Made by a program: the position numbers and the translations under genes | In this document: piece by piece, positions 1-8,325 of the stretch | Layout of the letters: every line of letters begins with the position of its first letter | Numbering within the stretch: position 1 is the first letter of the stretch | Notes under the pieces: generated by a model | Databases searched by the model: none | Told to the model about the DNA's origin: nothing | What the model saw: only the letters and a program-made list of their open reading frames with translations | From: Clostridia bacterium | GTDB taxonomy: Bacteria > Bacillota > Clostridia > Christensenellales > Borkfalkiaceae | Direction: 5' to 3' | Length of the DNA: 53,899 bases | Assembly: GCA_029055875.1 (NCBI GenBank) | Contig: JAIDCJ010000023.1 | Coordinates: 10,355 to 64,253 of the forward strand

Positions 1-329
1 AGGATAAAAATTTCTATTCGTTTTTAATCTACTACGCCGAGCAAATAATCCGTTGATACGTTAAAATATTTTGCAAGAACAACGATTACGGAAGCAAGAG
101 GTATTCTTTGACCATTTTCCCAAAAGCCTATCGCGCTTCTGCTCAATCCCGTTTCTTGGGCAAGTTGGTCTTGTGTAAGTCCTTTTTCTATTCGCAGTTC
201 TTTTAATCTCTCATAGAACTTTTCCATATCTTTATTTTACCACAACATGCGGAGGATAAAAATTTCTATTCGTTTTTAATCTACTACGCCAAGCAAATAA
301 TCCGTTGATACGTTAAAATATTTTGCAAG
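1..329. repeat. Tandem duplication of an XRE gene, period 252 bp
   Basis: Bases 1-77 and 253-329 are the same except for one mismatch (position 39 against 291, G/A). They cover the 3' part of two neighbouring XRE genes plus the bases after the stop codon. Similarity falls off toward the 5' part of the genes, where the proteins also differ. This looks like a tandem duplication followed by divergence of the DNA-recognition half, or by gene conversion that kept the 3' half uniform. Confidence 0.85.
24..227 (-). CDS. Small XRE-family helix-turn-helix regulator (copy 1)
   Basis: This 67-residue protein is almost only a Cro/CI-type helix-turn-helix domain: ERLKELRIEKGLTQDQLA, then LSRSAIGFWENG as the recognition region, ending in YFNVSTDYLLGV. 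It should bind DNA as a dimer and act as a repressor in the cytoplasm. It is a tandem paralogue of the next gene and resembles the regulator at 11501. The stretch before its start codon (TTGTGGTAAAATAAAGAT, ending at 228) is the same as the one before the 11501 gene, so it carries its own promoter and probably a degenerate operator near 240-252. It has no divergent partner of its own. The fold is certain; the target sites are inferred. Confidence 0.9.
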   Translation of the reverse strand: MEKFYERLKELRIEKGLTQDQLAQETGLSRSAIGFWENGQRIPLASVIVVLAKYFNVSTDYLLGVVD

Positions 330-479
330 CGCGATAATTGCAAGCGCATTCGGGATTCTTTTTCCCGTTTCCCAAAATCCGATTGCTCCCGCACTAATTC
401 CCGTTGCTTTCGCTAATTCCATCTGCGAAAATCCTTTCTCTGTTCGCAGTTCCTTTAATCTTTCCATGAACTTATCCAT
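276..479 (-). CDS. Small XRE-family helix-turn-helix regulator (copy 2)
   Basis: A 67-residue Cro/CI-type DNA-binding protein, paralogous to the genes at 24 and 11501. The recognition region reads ISAGAIGFWETG and the C-terminus (YFNVSTDYLLGVVD) matches copy 1. It is transcribed divergently from the small protein gene at 573, and the 93 bp between the two start codons holds three palindromic elements. The same arrangement recurs at 11138-11704, so it likely represses itself and the partner. There is no inducer or dimerisation domain beyond the helix-turn-helix fold, so how repression would be relieved is not visible. Confidence 0.9.
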   Translation of the reverse strand: MDKFMERLKELRTEKGFSQMELAKATGISAGAIGFWETGKRIPNALAIIALAKYFNVSTDYLLGVVD

Positions 480-488
480 AAAATTATT

Positions 489-557
489 CTACAACAAATG
501 TAGTTAAAATACTTGACCACTCACGAACGTTAGTGTATGATAAAACTACAAATGTTG
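489..557. promoter_or_regulatory. Divergent promoter-operator region of XRE module 1
   Basis: The plus-strand promoter is TTGACC (513-518), a 17-bp spacer and TATGAT (536-541). Three dyads lie in the region: CAACAAATGTAG (492-503) in front of the XRE gene, CACGAACGTTAGTG (522-535) inside the promoter spacer, and CTACAAATGTTG (546-557) just after the -10. The last is identical, in the same place relative to the promoter, to the site of module 2 (11424-11435 on the other strand). This supports operators for the neighbouring XRE protein. No binding data exist here. Confidence 0.7.
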
Positions 558-572
558 TTGAAGGAGAATTTT

Positions 573-839
573 ATGGAATATTCTGCAATCGAGAAAATAC
601 TTTTCGGAAAACGCGGGCACATAGACTTTGTGAAGTCGAGCAAAGAAAGCGAAGTCTTTTGTGACGAAAAAAATAAGCTTTTCTCGCAAATAGAAGAAAA
701 GCTAAAAAACGATAAGGAACTTTTGAAAGCGTATGAGGACGCTTTGGAAAATTATATTATGCAGGAAACAACCGATTTTTTCAAAGAGGGTTTCCGCTTC
801 GGTGCGCTTTTGGGTATGGATATTATTTACGAAGCGTAA
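573..839 (+). CDS. Small protein of XRE module 1 (DUF6809-like)
   Basis: An 88-residue protein of unknown function, rich in Glu and Lys and predicted mainly helical. The start at 573 is chosen because AAGGAG (561-566) sits at the right distance; an upstream ATG at 537 lies inside the promoter -10. It shares SAIE, ILFG, a DF motif, a charged helical middle and a final FKEGFRFG...M motif with the protein at 11138. From memory the pattern resembles the DUF6809 family; this is not verified. It is divergent from an XRE repressor and its 3' end overlaps the aminotransferase gene by 17 bp, tail to tail. Confidence 0.75.
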   Translation: MEYSAIEKILFGKRGHIDFVKSSKESEVFCDEKNKLFSQIEEKLKNDKELLKAYEDALENYIMQETTDFFKEGFRFGALLGMDIIYEA

Positions 840-2013
840 AATATTCCTTTGCAAGTTTTTCAAATGCGGGAAGTGCGCGGCGAATCATGTTACTATCCAC
901 ACAATAGGAAATGCGAACGTAGCCCTCTACCCCGAAGCTGTCGGACGGAACTAAAAGCAATTCGTATTTCTTCGCGCGTTCGCAGAATGCTTTCGCGTCA
1001 GGTTCGGGCGATTTCATAAACAGGTAGAACGCGCCCTCGGGGAGAATACACGCATACCCCATGTCGGTGAGTGCGCCGTATAACAGCTTGCGGTTGGAAT
1101 CGTAAACGGAAATATCGCTCGATTTGCCGAGGCACTTCGCGCACACTTTTTGGAAGAGCGCGGGCGCACAAACGTAACCGAGGCTTCTGCCCGCGCCGCA
1201 CACAGCGGCAAACAAATCCTCCGCACCTACGCAGGCGGGGTGAATTGCAATATACCCGATGCGCTCGCCCGCAAGGCTCAGCGATTTGGAGAACGAATAG
1301 CAAACGATCGTATTCTCGTAATAGTTCATTACGTAAGGCACCTGAGTGCCGTAAACAAGCTCGCGATAGGGCTCGTCCGAAATCAAGAAAATCGGCGCGC
1401 CCTTTTCTTTGCTCTTTTCTTCAAGCAATGCGGCAAGCCCCTTGATTTCTTCCGCCGAGTACACCGCGCCCGTGGGGTTGTTGGGGGAATTGAGAATGAC
1501 CGCCTTGGTATTTTTGCCGATTGACTTTTTGAGCGTGCTTAAATCCAAATGGAAGTTTTTATCCGACTTCGCCGTAACGACTTTTCCGCCCGCGCGTTCA
1601 ATGAAAACCCTGTATTCGGGGAAGCAGGGCGTGATGACGACGAACTCGTCGTCTTTTTCAAAGAGCGCGTTCAGCGTAATGGTGAGCGAAGCCGCCGCCC
1701 CGCACGTCATGTAAATAAGCTCCGCAGGCACGGCTACGCCGAAGCTCGATTGAATATAATTTGCAACCGCCGCCCGAACGCCCGGATCGCCCGCCGCCGA
1801 GGTATAGCCGTGGAGATTAGCCGAGGGCGTTTCCTTTACGAGCCGTTCGATTTCCTCCCGCACGCAGTCGGGCGCGGGCACGCTTGGATTGCCGAGCGAA
1901 AAGTCGAACACGTTCTCCGCGCCGATTTGCTTTTTCCGCGCGTTGCCGTACTCGAATATTTCACGAATGACCGAACGCTCTTCCCCGAGCTTTTGCATTA
2001 CTTTGTTGAACAT
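823..2013 (-). CDS. PLP-dependent class I/II aminotransferase
   Basis: A fold-type I aminotransferase of 396 residues, close in length to aspartate-type enzymes. Visible hallmarks are the early FDFSLGNPS substrate loop, the SPNNPTGAVYS motif, the DEPYRELVY strand and the PLP lysine in YSFSKSLSLAGERIGY, followed by the RISYC arginine near the C-terminus that usually holds the substrate carboxylate. It transfers amino groups between an amino acid and a 2-oxo acid in the cytoplasm; the exact substrate cannot be read from sequence. The start at 2013 is preceded by AAAGGAG; an upstream in-frame ATG (2046) lacks such a site. It lies downstream of uvrA with a short gap and may be transcribed with it. 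Confidence 0.88.
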   Translation of the reverse strand: MFNKVMQKLGEERSVIREIFEYGNARKKQIGAENVFDFSLGNPSVPAPDCVREEIERLVKETPSANLHGYTSAAGDPGVRAAVANYIQSSFGVAVPAELIYMTCGAAASLTITLNALFEKDDEFVVITPCFPEYRVFIERAGGKVVTAKSDKNFHLDLSTLKKSIGKNTKAVILNSPNNPTGAVYSAEEIKGLAALLEEKSKEKGAPIFLISDEPYRELVYGTQVPYVMNYYENTIVCYSFSKSLSLAGERIGYIAIHPACVGAEDLFAAVCGAGRSLGYVCAPALFQKVCAKCLGKSSDISVYDSNRKLLYGALTDMGYACILPEGAFYLFMKSPEPDAKAFCERAKKYELLLVPSDSFGVEGYVRISYCVDSNMIRRALPAFEKLAKEYFTLRK

Positions 2014-2063
2014 GGTTTTCTCCTTTTGTGTTTGGACTTTGTTCATAAGATTCTTCGCTCCGC

Positions 2064-4892
2064 TCAGAATGACGACGAGGAGAGTATTTTCTTTAAGAAT
2101 TGCCCCGTGTAGCTCTTCTCCACCTTTGCAACCTCTTCGGGCGAACCCGTGCAGAGGATTTCCCCGCCGCCGTCGCCGCCCTCGGGCCCGAGGTCGATAA
2201 TGTGATCGGCTACCTTGATAACGTCCAAGTTGTGCTCGATAACCAGCACGGTATTGCCGCTGTCGCGCAGGCGTTGCAGAATGGAAACGAGCTTTTGCAC
2301 GTCGTAGCTGTGCAGGCCCGTGGTGGGCTCGTCGAGGATATAAAAGGTCTTGCCCGTGGAACGCTTTGAAAGCTCGGTTGCGAGCTTCACGCGCTGCGCC
2401 TCGCCGCCCGAAAGGGTGGTGGAGCTCTGCCCTAATTTGATATACCCTAAGCCCACTTCGTTGAGCGTGGAAATTTTATTGTAGATAGAGGGAATAGGCT
2501 TGAAGAATTCGCACGCGTCCTCTACCGTCATTTCGAGTACGTCCGAAATGCTCTTGCCCTTGTACTTGACTTCGAGCGTTTCGCGGTTGTAGCGTTTGCC
2601 GCCGCACACCTCGCAGGGCACGTACACGTCGGGCAGGAAGTGCATTTCAATTTTCATGATGCCGTCGCCCTGACAGTTCTCGCACCGTCCGCCCGCTACG
2701 TTAAAGGAAAATCTGCCCGATTTGTAACCCATAGTCTTGGCGTCGGGAGTGGCGGCGAATAGATCGCGGATCGCCGAGAACACGCCCGTATAGGTGGCGG
2801 GGTTGGAGCGCGGCGTTCTGCCGATGGGCGACTGGTCGATTGCAATGACTTTATCGAAATGCTCTACCCCCGAATGCTTTCCGCTTTTGCCGAGGGGCAG
2901 GCGCGCCCCACCGAGCTCGTTACTCAAAATGGGCAGAATTATTTCGTTGACGAGCGAGGACTTGCCCGAACCGCTCACGCCCGTGACCGCCGTAATGAGC
3001 CCCGCGGGTACTTCCGCCGTAATGCCCTTTAAGTTGTTCTGGCGGCAGTCCTCTACGCGGAGGAACCGTCCGTCCGCTTTCTTGCGAACGGCGGGAATTT
3101 CTATTTTTCTGCGCCCTGCAAGGAAGTCGCCCGTAATGGAGCGCGGCTCCTGCATGATTTCTTCCGCCGTGCCGCACGCGACGATTTCGCCGCCGTGCAC
3201 GCCCGCACCGGGGCCTACGTCTATAATGCAGTCCGCCGCCCGCATGGTGTCCTCGTCGTGCTCTACCACGATAAGCGTGTTGCCGATATCCCGAAGCCCT
3301 TTGAGCGACGCGAGCAGTTTTTCGTTATCGCGCTGATGAAGCCCGATACTCGGCTCGTCGAGAATGTATAAAACGCCCGTGAGCGCACTCCCGATTTGGG
3401 TAGCAAGCCGAATGCGCTGGCTCTCCCCGCCCGAAAGCGTAGCCGCGCTCCGCGCAAGGGTTAGATAGTCAAGCCCGACGCCGACTAAAAAGTCGATACG
3501 GCTTTTGATTTCCTTTAAGATGACGTCCGCGATTGCGTGCTGGGTAGCCGTGAGCTCCAACCCACCCAAAAATTCGCGCAGGCTCTTCACGGGCATTTCG
3601 CAGACTTCGGCAATGTTCTTGCCCCCCACCGTGACCGCGAGCGCCTCTTTTTTCAGACGCTTGCCGTGGCAGGTAGGACAGTCGGTGGTGCGCATATAGC
3701 GTTCGATATCCCACTTCACGCCCACCGAAGTGGTTTGGTTATACCGCCTTTGCAGATTGTTGACAAACCCCTCCCACGCGCTTTGATAGGTAGAGCGGAA
3801 GGTCTTTGTCTGGTACTCCATTTCTATTTTCTCGCCGTCCGTGCCGTACATGAGAAGGTCGTAAACCTCCTTGGGTAAATCCTTCACGGGCGTATCGAGC
3901 GAGAACCCGAAGCGGCGGGAAAGCGCGCCGAGATACATTTGCGTAACGGACGAGGAATCGAGATTCCAGCCGCTGATACGGATTGCGCCCTCGCGCAGGG
4001 TTTTCGTTTTATCGGGGCAAATCAAATCGGGATCGACAAGCTGACGGAAGCCTAACCCCGTACACTCGGGGCACGCGCCCCAAGGGGTGTTGAACGAGAA
4101 AAGGCGCGGCTCGATTTCCTCAATGGAGATATTGCAGTCGGGGCAGGAATAGCGCGAAGAGTACAGAATTTCCTCGCCGCCGCAGTCGATAACCACGAGC
4201 CCGTCGGCAAGCTTCAACGCCGTTTCGAGGCTCTCCGTGAGCCGTTTCAAAATACCCTCTTTCACCACAAGACGGTCGATCACCACGCTTACGTTGTGCT
4301 TGATATTTTTATCGAGCTTGATTTCTTCCTGCAAGTCGTAGACGCTTCCGTCTATCTTCACGCGGGCGTAGCCGCTCTTGCGGTAGCCCTGTAATTCCTT
4401 TTGAAACTCGCCCTTTCTGCCGCGCACCACGGGCGCGTTCACTAAAATCTTGCTCCCCTCGGGCAGCGTCATCACGCGGTCTGCGATTTCGTCCACCGTC
4501 TGGCGGCGGATCTCCCTGCCGCACTTGGGACAATGCGGCGTGCCCGCCCTTGCAAACAGCAAACGCAGGTAGTCGTAAATCTCCGTCACCGTGCCCACCG
4601 TAGAGCGGGGGTTGTGCGAAGTCGTTTTCTGGTCAATGGAAATGGCGGGAGAAAGCCCCTCGATACTCTCGACGTCGGGCTTTTCCATCATGCCGAGGAA
4701 CTGCCGCGCGTAGGAAGAAAGGCTCTCCATGTATCTTCTTTGCCCCTCGGCAAAGATGGTATCGAACGCGAGCGTACTCTTGCCCGAACCCGAAAGCCCC
4801 GTAAGCACCGTGAGCTTGTTGCGCGGAATGTGTACGTCCACGTTTTTTAAGTTGTTTTCTTTTGCGCCTTTTACGTAAATTTCTTCTTTCAT
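2064..4892 (-). CDS. uvrA: Excinuclease ABC subunit A
   Basis: The damage-sensing ATPase of nucleotide excision repair; it dimerises, loads UvrB on lesions and leaves. At 942 residues it is full length. It has two ABC ATPase modules: the first Walker A (GLSGSGKST) near residue 31 with signature LSGGESQRIRLA and Walker B LDEPSIGLH, and the second Walker A (GVSGSGKSS) with signature LSGGEAQRVKLA and LDEPTTGLH. Zinc-binding CxxC pairs are present (CPKCG, CPDC, CPEC, CENC, CEVCGG). It is the third gene of an operon starting at the uvrB promoter, 12 bp after the nucleotidase gene. Confidence 0.98.
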   Translation of the reverse strand: MKEEIYVKGAKENNLKNVDVHIPRNKLTVLTGLSGSGKSTLAFDTIFAEGQRRYMESLSSYARQFLGMMEKPDVESIEGLSPAISIDQKTTSHNPRSTVGTVTEIYDYLRLLFARAGTPHCPKCGREIRRQTVDEIADRVMTLPEGSKILVNAPVVRGRKGEFQKELQGYRKSGYARVKIDGSVYDLQEEIKLDKNIKHNVSVVIDRLVVKEGILKRLTESLETALKLADGLVVIDCGGEEILYSSRYSCPDCNISIEEIEPRLFSFNTPWGACPECTGLGFRQLVDPDLICPDKTKTLREGAIRISGWNLDSSSVTQMYLGALSRRFGFSLDTPVKDLPKEVYDLLMYGTDGEKIEMEYQTKTFRSTYQSAWEGFVNNLQRRYNQTTSVGVKWDIERYMRTTDCPTCHGKRLKKEALAVTVGGKNIAEVCEMPVKSLREFLGGLELTATQHAIADVILKEIKSRIDFLVGVGLDYLTLARSAATLSGGESQRIRLATQIGSALTGVLYILDEPSIGLHQRDNEKLLASLKGLRDIGNTLIVVEHDEDTMRAADCIIDVGPGAGVHGGEIVACGTAEEIMQEPRSITGDFLAGRRKIEIPAVRKKADGRFLRVEDCRQNNLKGITAEVPAGLITAVTGVSGSGKSSLVNEIILPILSNELGGARLPLGKSGKHSGVEHFDKVIAIDQSPIGRTPRSNPATYTGVFSAIRDLFAATPDAKTMGYKSGRFSFNVAGGRCENCQGDGIMKIEMHFLPDVYVPCEVCGGKRYNRETLEVKYKGKSISDVLEMTVEDACEFFKPIPSIYNKISTLNEVGLGYIKLGQSSTTLSGGEAQRVKLATELSKRSTGKTFYILDEPTTGLHSYDVQKLVSILQRLRDSGNTVLVIEHNLDVIKVADHIIDLGPEGGDGGGEILCTGSPEEVAKVEKSYTGQFLKKILSSSSF

Positions 4893-4904
4893 AATATGTA
4901 AATT

Positions 4905-5483
4905 TTATCCCTGCCGAGCGATACGCTGAACCGCCTCGTCTATTTGCTGCCAGTTCTCGCCGTAGTAGCGGAACTCGCCGACCCTATCTAAATTGTGCCG
5001 CCCGACGGCGAGCACGCCCGTAATACCGTAGCTTTCCGCTTCTTTCAGAATATCGGGGGTGTCGTCCACGAGCACGGATATGCCGTGCGCCTTGCAGTAC
5101 GCGCCCTTATCCCAATGCTCCGCTACGATTTCGTCGTAGGGGATTTTGCGTTTTTCCAACCAGTCGCGGCTGAGCATAGCGGGGTTGCCGAACCAGTCCT
5201 TTTGGCGGGCGGTGAGAATAATTACCTCGTGTCCCGCTTTCCGCCAGCCCGCAAGCGCCTCTCTTGCGCCCTTCCGCGCTTTTGCCTCGGTGAATGCGGA
5301 CACGCCCCCGTCCAGCATAAATTCGGTTACGTCGGCAAACGTCCAGTCGTAAACGTTTACGAACATATTTGAATTTTCGTCTTTGAGCTTAAAGGGCAGA
5401 TTTTTGCGTGCGATATAGAGCCCCGCGCGCTTGGCGCGTTCCACGATATTCAAGGTATCGTCAATGTCTACCGCGATTCTCAT
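4905..5483 (-). CDS. HAD-superfamily 5'-nucleotidase-like protein
   Basis: A 192-residue haloacid-dehalogenase-fold phosphatase. Motif I is DIDDT at the very N-terminus (nucleophile plus acid Asp), motif II is ILTARQ, and the acidic motif IV is VLVDDTPD. A helical cap seems to be inserted after motif I. Relatives are annotated as 5'(3')-deoxyribonucleotidases of the cytosolic type C family or as YqfW-like nucleotidases, which remove phosphate from nucleoside monophosphates. Its start overlaps the uvrB stop as ATGA, so translation is probably coupled, and uvrA follows at 12 bp. The position inside the uvrB-uvrA operon suggests handling of nucleotides during repair; that is inference. Confidence 0.8.
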   Translation of the reverse strand: MRIAVDIDDTLNIVERAKRAGLYIARKNLPFKLKDENSNMFVNVYDWTFADVTEFMLDGGVSAFTEAKARKGAREALAGWRKAGHEVIILTARQKDWFGNPAMLSRDWLEKRKIPYDEIVAEHWDKGAYCKAHGISVLVDDTPDILKEAESYGITGVLAVGRHNLDRVGEFRYYGENWQQIDEAVQRIARQG

Positions 5484-7447
5484 GCGTTCCCCCTCAGCCG
5501 TTTTCTCAGCTCCGTAATGTTTTCCCGAATTTCGATTGCACGCTCGAAGTCGAGCTGTGCGGACGCCACCTTCATGAGCGCCTTTAATTTTTCGATTTCT
5601 TCGGGGATATCTTTGATGCGGACGTCTTCCGTCCGTTTCGCCTTCGCCGTAATGTTGAGCGAGGTTTTCACTTCCTTTACAATCGTCCGCGGCACGATGC
5701 CGTGCTCTTCGTTATACTTCTGCTGAATGGCGCGGCGGCGGTTGGTTTCGCCGATTGCGCGCGACATGCTCCCCGTCATTTCGTCGGCGTACATAATAAC
5801 GCGCCCCTCCGCATTTCGTGCGGCTCTGCCAATCGTCTGCACGAGCGAGGTTTCGCTTCGTAAAAACCCTTCCTTGTCCGCGTCGAGAATGGCAACCAGC
5901 TTGACCTCGGGCATATCGAGCCCCTCGCGCAACAAATTGATTCCGCACAGCACGTCGAACTCGCCCGATCTAAGGCCGTTCACGATATCGATACGCTCCA
6001 AGGTATCGATATCCGAGTGCATATAGCGCACCTTCACGCCGCTTTCCTTTAAGTAGTCGGTGAGGCTCTCCGCCATGCGCTTGGTGAGCGTAGTGACGAG
6101 CACGCGCCCGCCCGAGCTCACCGTCTTTTTGATTTCGCCGAGCAAATCGTCTATCTGTCCGCGCGTGGGGCGGATTTCCACGGGCGGGTCCAAAAGCCCC
6201 GTGGGACGAATGAGCTGTTCCACCACCTGCCCCGCCTGCTCCAATTCATACGGTGCGGGCGTTGCCGAAACGCAGATGAGCTGCGGCACGCGGGCGTCGA
6301 ACTCCTCGAAGGTCAAGGGGCGGTTATCGTAAGCCGACTTCAAGCGGAAGCCGTAATCTACGAGGTTGGTCTTTCTCGCCAAGTCGCCGTTGTACATGGC
6401 GCGTATCTGCGGAATGGTCATGTGGCTCTCGTCAATAAACACGATAAAATTTTTCGGGAAATAGTCGAGTAGCGTAAACGAGGGCTGACCGGGTGCGCGT
6501 CCGTCGAAATAGCGGGAATAGTTCTCCACGCCCGAGCAGTAGCCGATTTCGCGGAGCATCTCCAAATCGTGCTCGGTGCGCTGACGGAGCCGCTGCGCTT
6601 CCAACAGTTTGCCCTCGTCCTCGAAGGCTTTCACTTCGCCCTGCATGTCCTCTTCGATCATGGAAAGCGCGGAATGCAGACGCTCGCTGCCCACGGCGTA
6701 GTGGCTTGCGGGGAAGATAACGGCGTGCTTCAAGGAAGAGATGATTTTACCCGTAACGACGTCCTCTTCGCCGAGCGTTTCGATTTCGTCGCCGAAGAAT
6801 TCCACGCGGATTGCAACCTCTGAATTGGACGCGGGGAAGATTTCCACCACGTCGCCGCGGACGCGGAAGGTGGAACGCTTGAAGTCCGTATCGTTGCGCG
6901 AATACTGAATTTCCACGAGGCGGGATAAAAGCTCGTCCCGCGAAATTTCCTGCCCCGGGCGGAGCGAAATGCCGAGGCGGAAAAACTCCTCGGGTGCGCC
7001 AAGTCCGTAAATGCAGGACACGGAAGAAACCACTATCACGTCGTCCCGCTCGCCGAGCGAACAGGTTGCCGCGTTGCGCAGTTTATCGATTTCGTCGTTC
7101 ATGGAGAGGTCTTTCTCGATATAAGTATCGGTTGAGGGAATATAGCTCTCGGGTTGGTAATAGTCGTAATAGGAAACGAAGTACTCCACGCGGTTGTTGG
7201 GGAAGAACTCGCGGAACTCGTTGCAGAGCTGCGCCGCAAGCGTCTTGTTGTGCGCGATAACGAGCGCGGGACGCCCCACGTTTTTAATGACGTTCGCCAT
7301 GGTAAACGTCTTGCCGCTGCCCGTAACGCCCACCAAAACCTGCGTGCGGATACCGTCCTCTACCCCCTCGGTGAGGCGGCGGATTGCCTCGGGCTGGTCG
7401 CCCGTCGGCGCAAACGGTGATTTTAATTCAAAGTCAAAGTGTTCCAT
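5480..7447 (-). CDS. uvrB: Excinuclease ABC subunit B
   Basis: The helicase-like core of nucleotide excision repair (655 residues): UvrA hands it to damaged DNA and UvrC then cuts both sides. Visible elements: Walker [11 protein letters not shown], the beta-hairpin [10 protein letters not shown] that threads between DNA strands, the DEAH-like IDESH box, motif [11 protein letters not shown], and a C-terminal UVR coiled-coil domain that contacts UvrC. The start at 7447 begins the conserved [18 protein letters not shown] sequence; a much longer in-frame extension to 7663 would cross the promoter and is not used. It is the first gene of an operon with the nucleotidase and uvrA. Confidence 0.98.
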   Translation of the reverse strand: MEHFDFELKSPFAPTGDQPEAIRRLTEGVEDGIRTQVLVGVTGSGKTFTMANVIKNVGRPALVIAHNKTLAAQLCNEFREFFPNNRVEYFVSYYDYYQPESYIPSTDTYIEKDLSMNDEIDKLRNAATCSLGERDDVIVVSSVSCIYGLGAPEEFFRLGISLRPGQEISRDELLSRLVEIQYSRNDTDFKRSTFRVRGDVVEIFPASNSEVAIRVEFFGDEIETLGEEDVVTGKIISSLKHAVIFPASHYAVGSERLHSALSMIEEDMQGEVKAFEDEGKLLEAQRLRQRTEHDLEMLREIGYCSGVENYSRYFDGRAPGQPSFTLLDYFPKNFIVFIDESHMTIPQIRAMYNGDLARKTNLVDYGFRLKSAYDNRPLTFEEFDARVPQLICVSATPAPYELEQAGQVVEQLIRPTGLLDPPVEIRPTRGQIDDLLGEIKKTVSSGGRVLVTTLTKRMAESLTDYLKESGVKVRYMHSDIDTLERIDIVNGLRSGEFDVLCGINLLREGLDMPEVKLVAILDADKEGFLRSETSLVQTIGRAARNAEGRVIMYADEMTGSMSRAIGETNRRRAIQQKYNEEHGIVPRTIVKEVKTSLNITAKAKRTEDVRIKDIPEEIEKLKALMKVASAQLDFERAIEIRENITELRKRLRGNA

Positions 7448-7483
7448 AAATATTTCCGTAGTGATATGCAAAAATAGACACAA

Positions 7484-7528
7484 ACAAACGTTTGTATCTA
7501 TTGTAGCGCGTTCGCGCGGATTTGTCAA
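7484..7528 (-). promoter_or_regulatory. uvrB promoter with downstream palindromic operator
   Basis: Reading the minus strand, TTGACA (7523-7528), a 17-bp spacer and TACAAT (7500-7505) form a near-consensus sigma-A promoter. A perfect 12-bp palindrome ACAAACGTTTGT (7484-7495) begins 4 bp after the -10, where bound repressor would block initiation. Since uvrBA are classic SOS genes, this is a candidate LexA-type operator, though it departs from the common Firmicute GAAC-N4-GTTC box. Confidence 0.75.
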
Positions 7529-7541
7529 TGAAATATGCGCT

Positions 7542-7913
7542 CTATTTGAAGATGAAGCGCAGAATGACGCCGATGAAAAAGGTGATACACGCGCCGATTG
7601 CGGCAACGCCCCATTTGAATGCGACGGTGCGTTTGCGCTGTATATCCGACCGCTTATAGGCAAGCCCCGCTTCGTGCATTAAAACGACGTAAATCTTTTC
7701 GCCCTTGCGCTCGGACTCGATAAGCTGAAAGTAACCGTCGAGCTCTAACGAGCGCAGCGTTCTATCGAGCATTTCCTCGTCGAACCCCGCCTTGGGCGGG
7801 AGCGCGGCAAGAATTTCGCACGGAGCAACCAAGAACCGCTGTTTGCCGAGGGAAAGAGAAAACACCGCCTGCATGACCTCGTTTTCCCGTTTGTTGAGTT
7901 TCTCGTTTATCAC
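7542..7913 (-). CDS. Small winged-helix-like protein with C-terminal membrane anchor (paralogue 2)
   Basis: A 123-residue protein of unknown function. The first ~85 residues look like a winged helix ([12 protein letters not shown], then a [10 protein letters not shown] wing-like strand pair), followed by a basic patch ([10 protein letters not shown]) and one hydrophobic segment near residues 100-120 ([20 protein letters not shown]). This predicts a membrane-anchored protein with its N-terminal domain in the cytoplasm. It follows the gene at 7919 by 5 bp, and both share the same design, which suggests a tandem duplication and possibly a heterodimer. No name recognised. Confidence 0.75.
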   Translation of the reverse strand: MINEKLNKRENEVMQAVFSLSLGKQRFLVAPCEILAALPPKAGFDEEMLDRTLRSLELDGYFQLIESERKGEKIYVVLMHEAGLAYKRSDIQRKRTVAFKWGVAAIGACITFFIGVILRFIFK

Positions 7914-7918
7914 CTTCG

Positions 7919-8287
7919 TTACCTCAAGGGTAACAGCAATGCAATGAGTGCACCGAAGAACCCGCCCGCGAAGCCGCCCGCAAGAGCCAGCAAAAACGCC
8001 TCGATTCTGCGGATAAGCCGCTCGCGCTTTTCGCTCTTCGTGCGCTCGAAGTAGAGCCTGCCCTCGGGCATGGGGCGCACGCAGTACTCCCCTTCGCCCG
8101 CGTAACCGACCTCGATATACTTGTGGGCTTCGAGATAGTCGAGCATAGCTTTTAAGCCCGCCGAGTCTATTCTAAACGCCTTAGGAAAGCACGCGAGAAG
8201 ATCGCTCTCCTCAATGATTTTATAGCTCCCGTTCCCGCAGCATTCGTTCACCGCGGAAAGCAGAAGACTCGTTCGTTCGTCCAGCAT
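7919..8287 (-). CDS. Small winged-helix-like protein with C-terminal membrane anchor (paralogue 1)
   Basis: A 122-residue protein of the same design as its neighbour at 7542: a predicted winged-helix domain (LDYLEAHKYIEVGYAG resembles the wing), a basic RERLIRRIEAF stretch, and a Gly/Ala/Leu-rich hydrophobic C-terminus (LLALAGGFAGGFFGALIALLL) that may span the membrane once. Function unknown. Located between a polytopic membrane protein gene and its paralogue, all on the minus strand with short gaps, so an operon is likely. A role in sensing or scaffolding at the membrane is only a guess. Confidence 0.75.
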   Translation of the reverse strand: MLDERTSLLLSAVNECCGNGSYKIIEESDLLACFPKAFRIDSAGLKAMLDYLEAHKYIEVGYAGEGEYCVRPMPEGRLYFERTKSEKRERLIRRIEAFLLALAGGFAGGFFGALIALLLPLR

Positions 8288-8325
8288 ACCGTTACCGAAA
8301 ACAGTATGCGCGAATTACAAATTTA

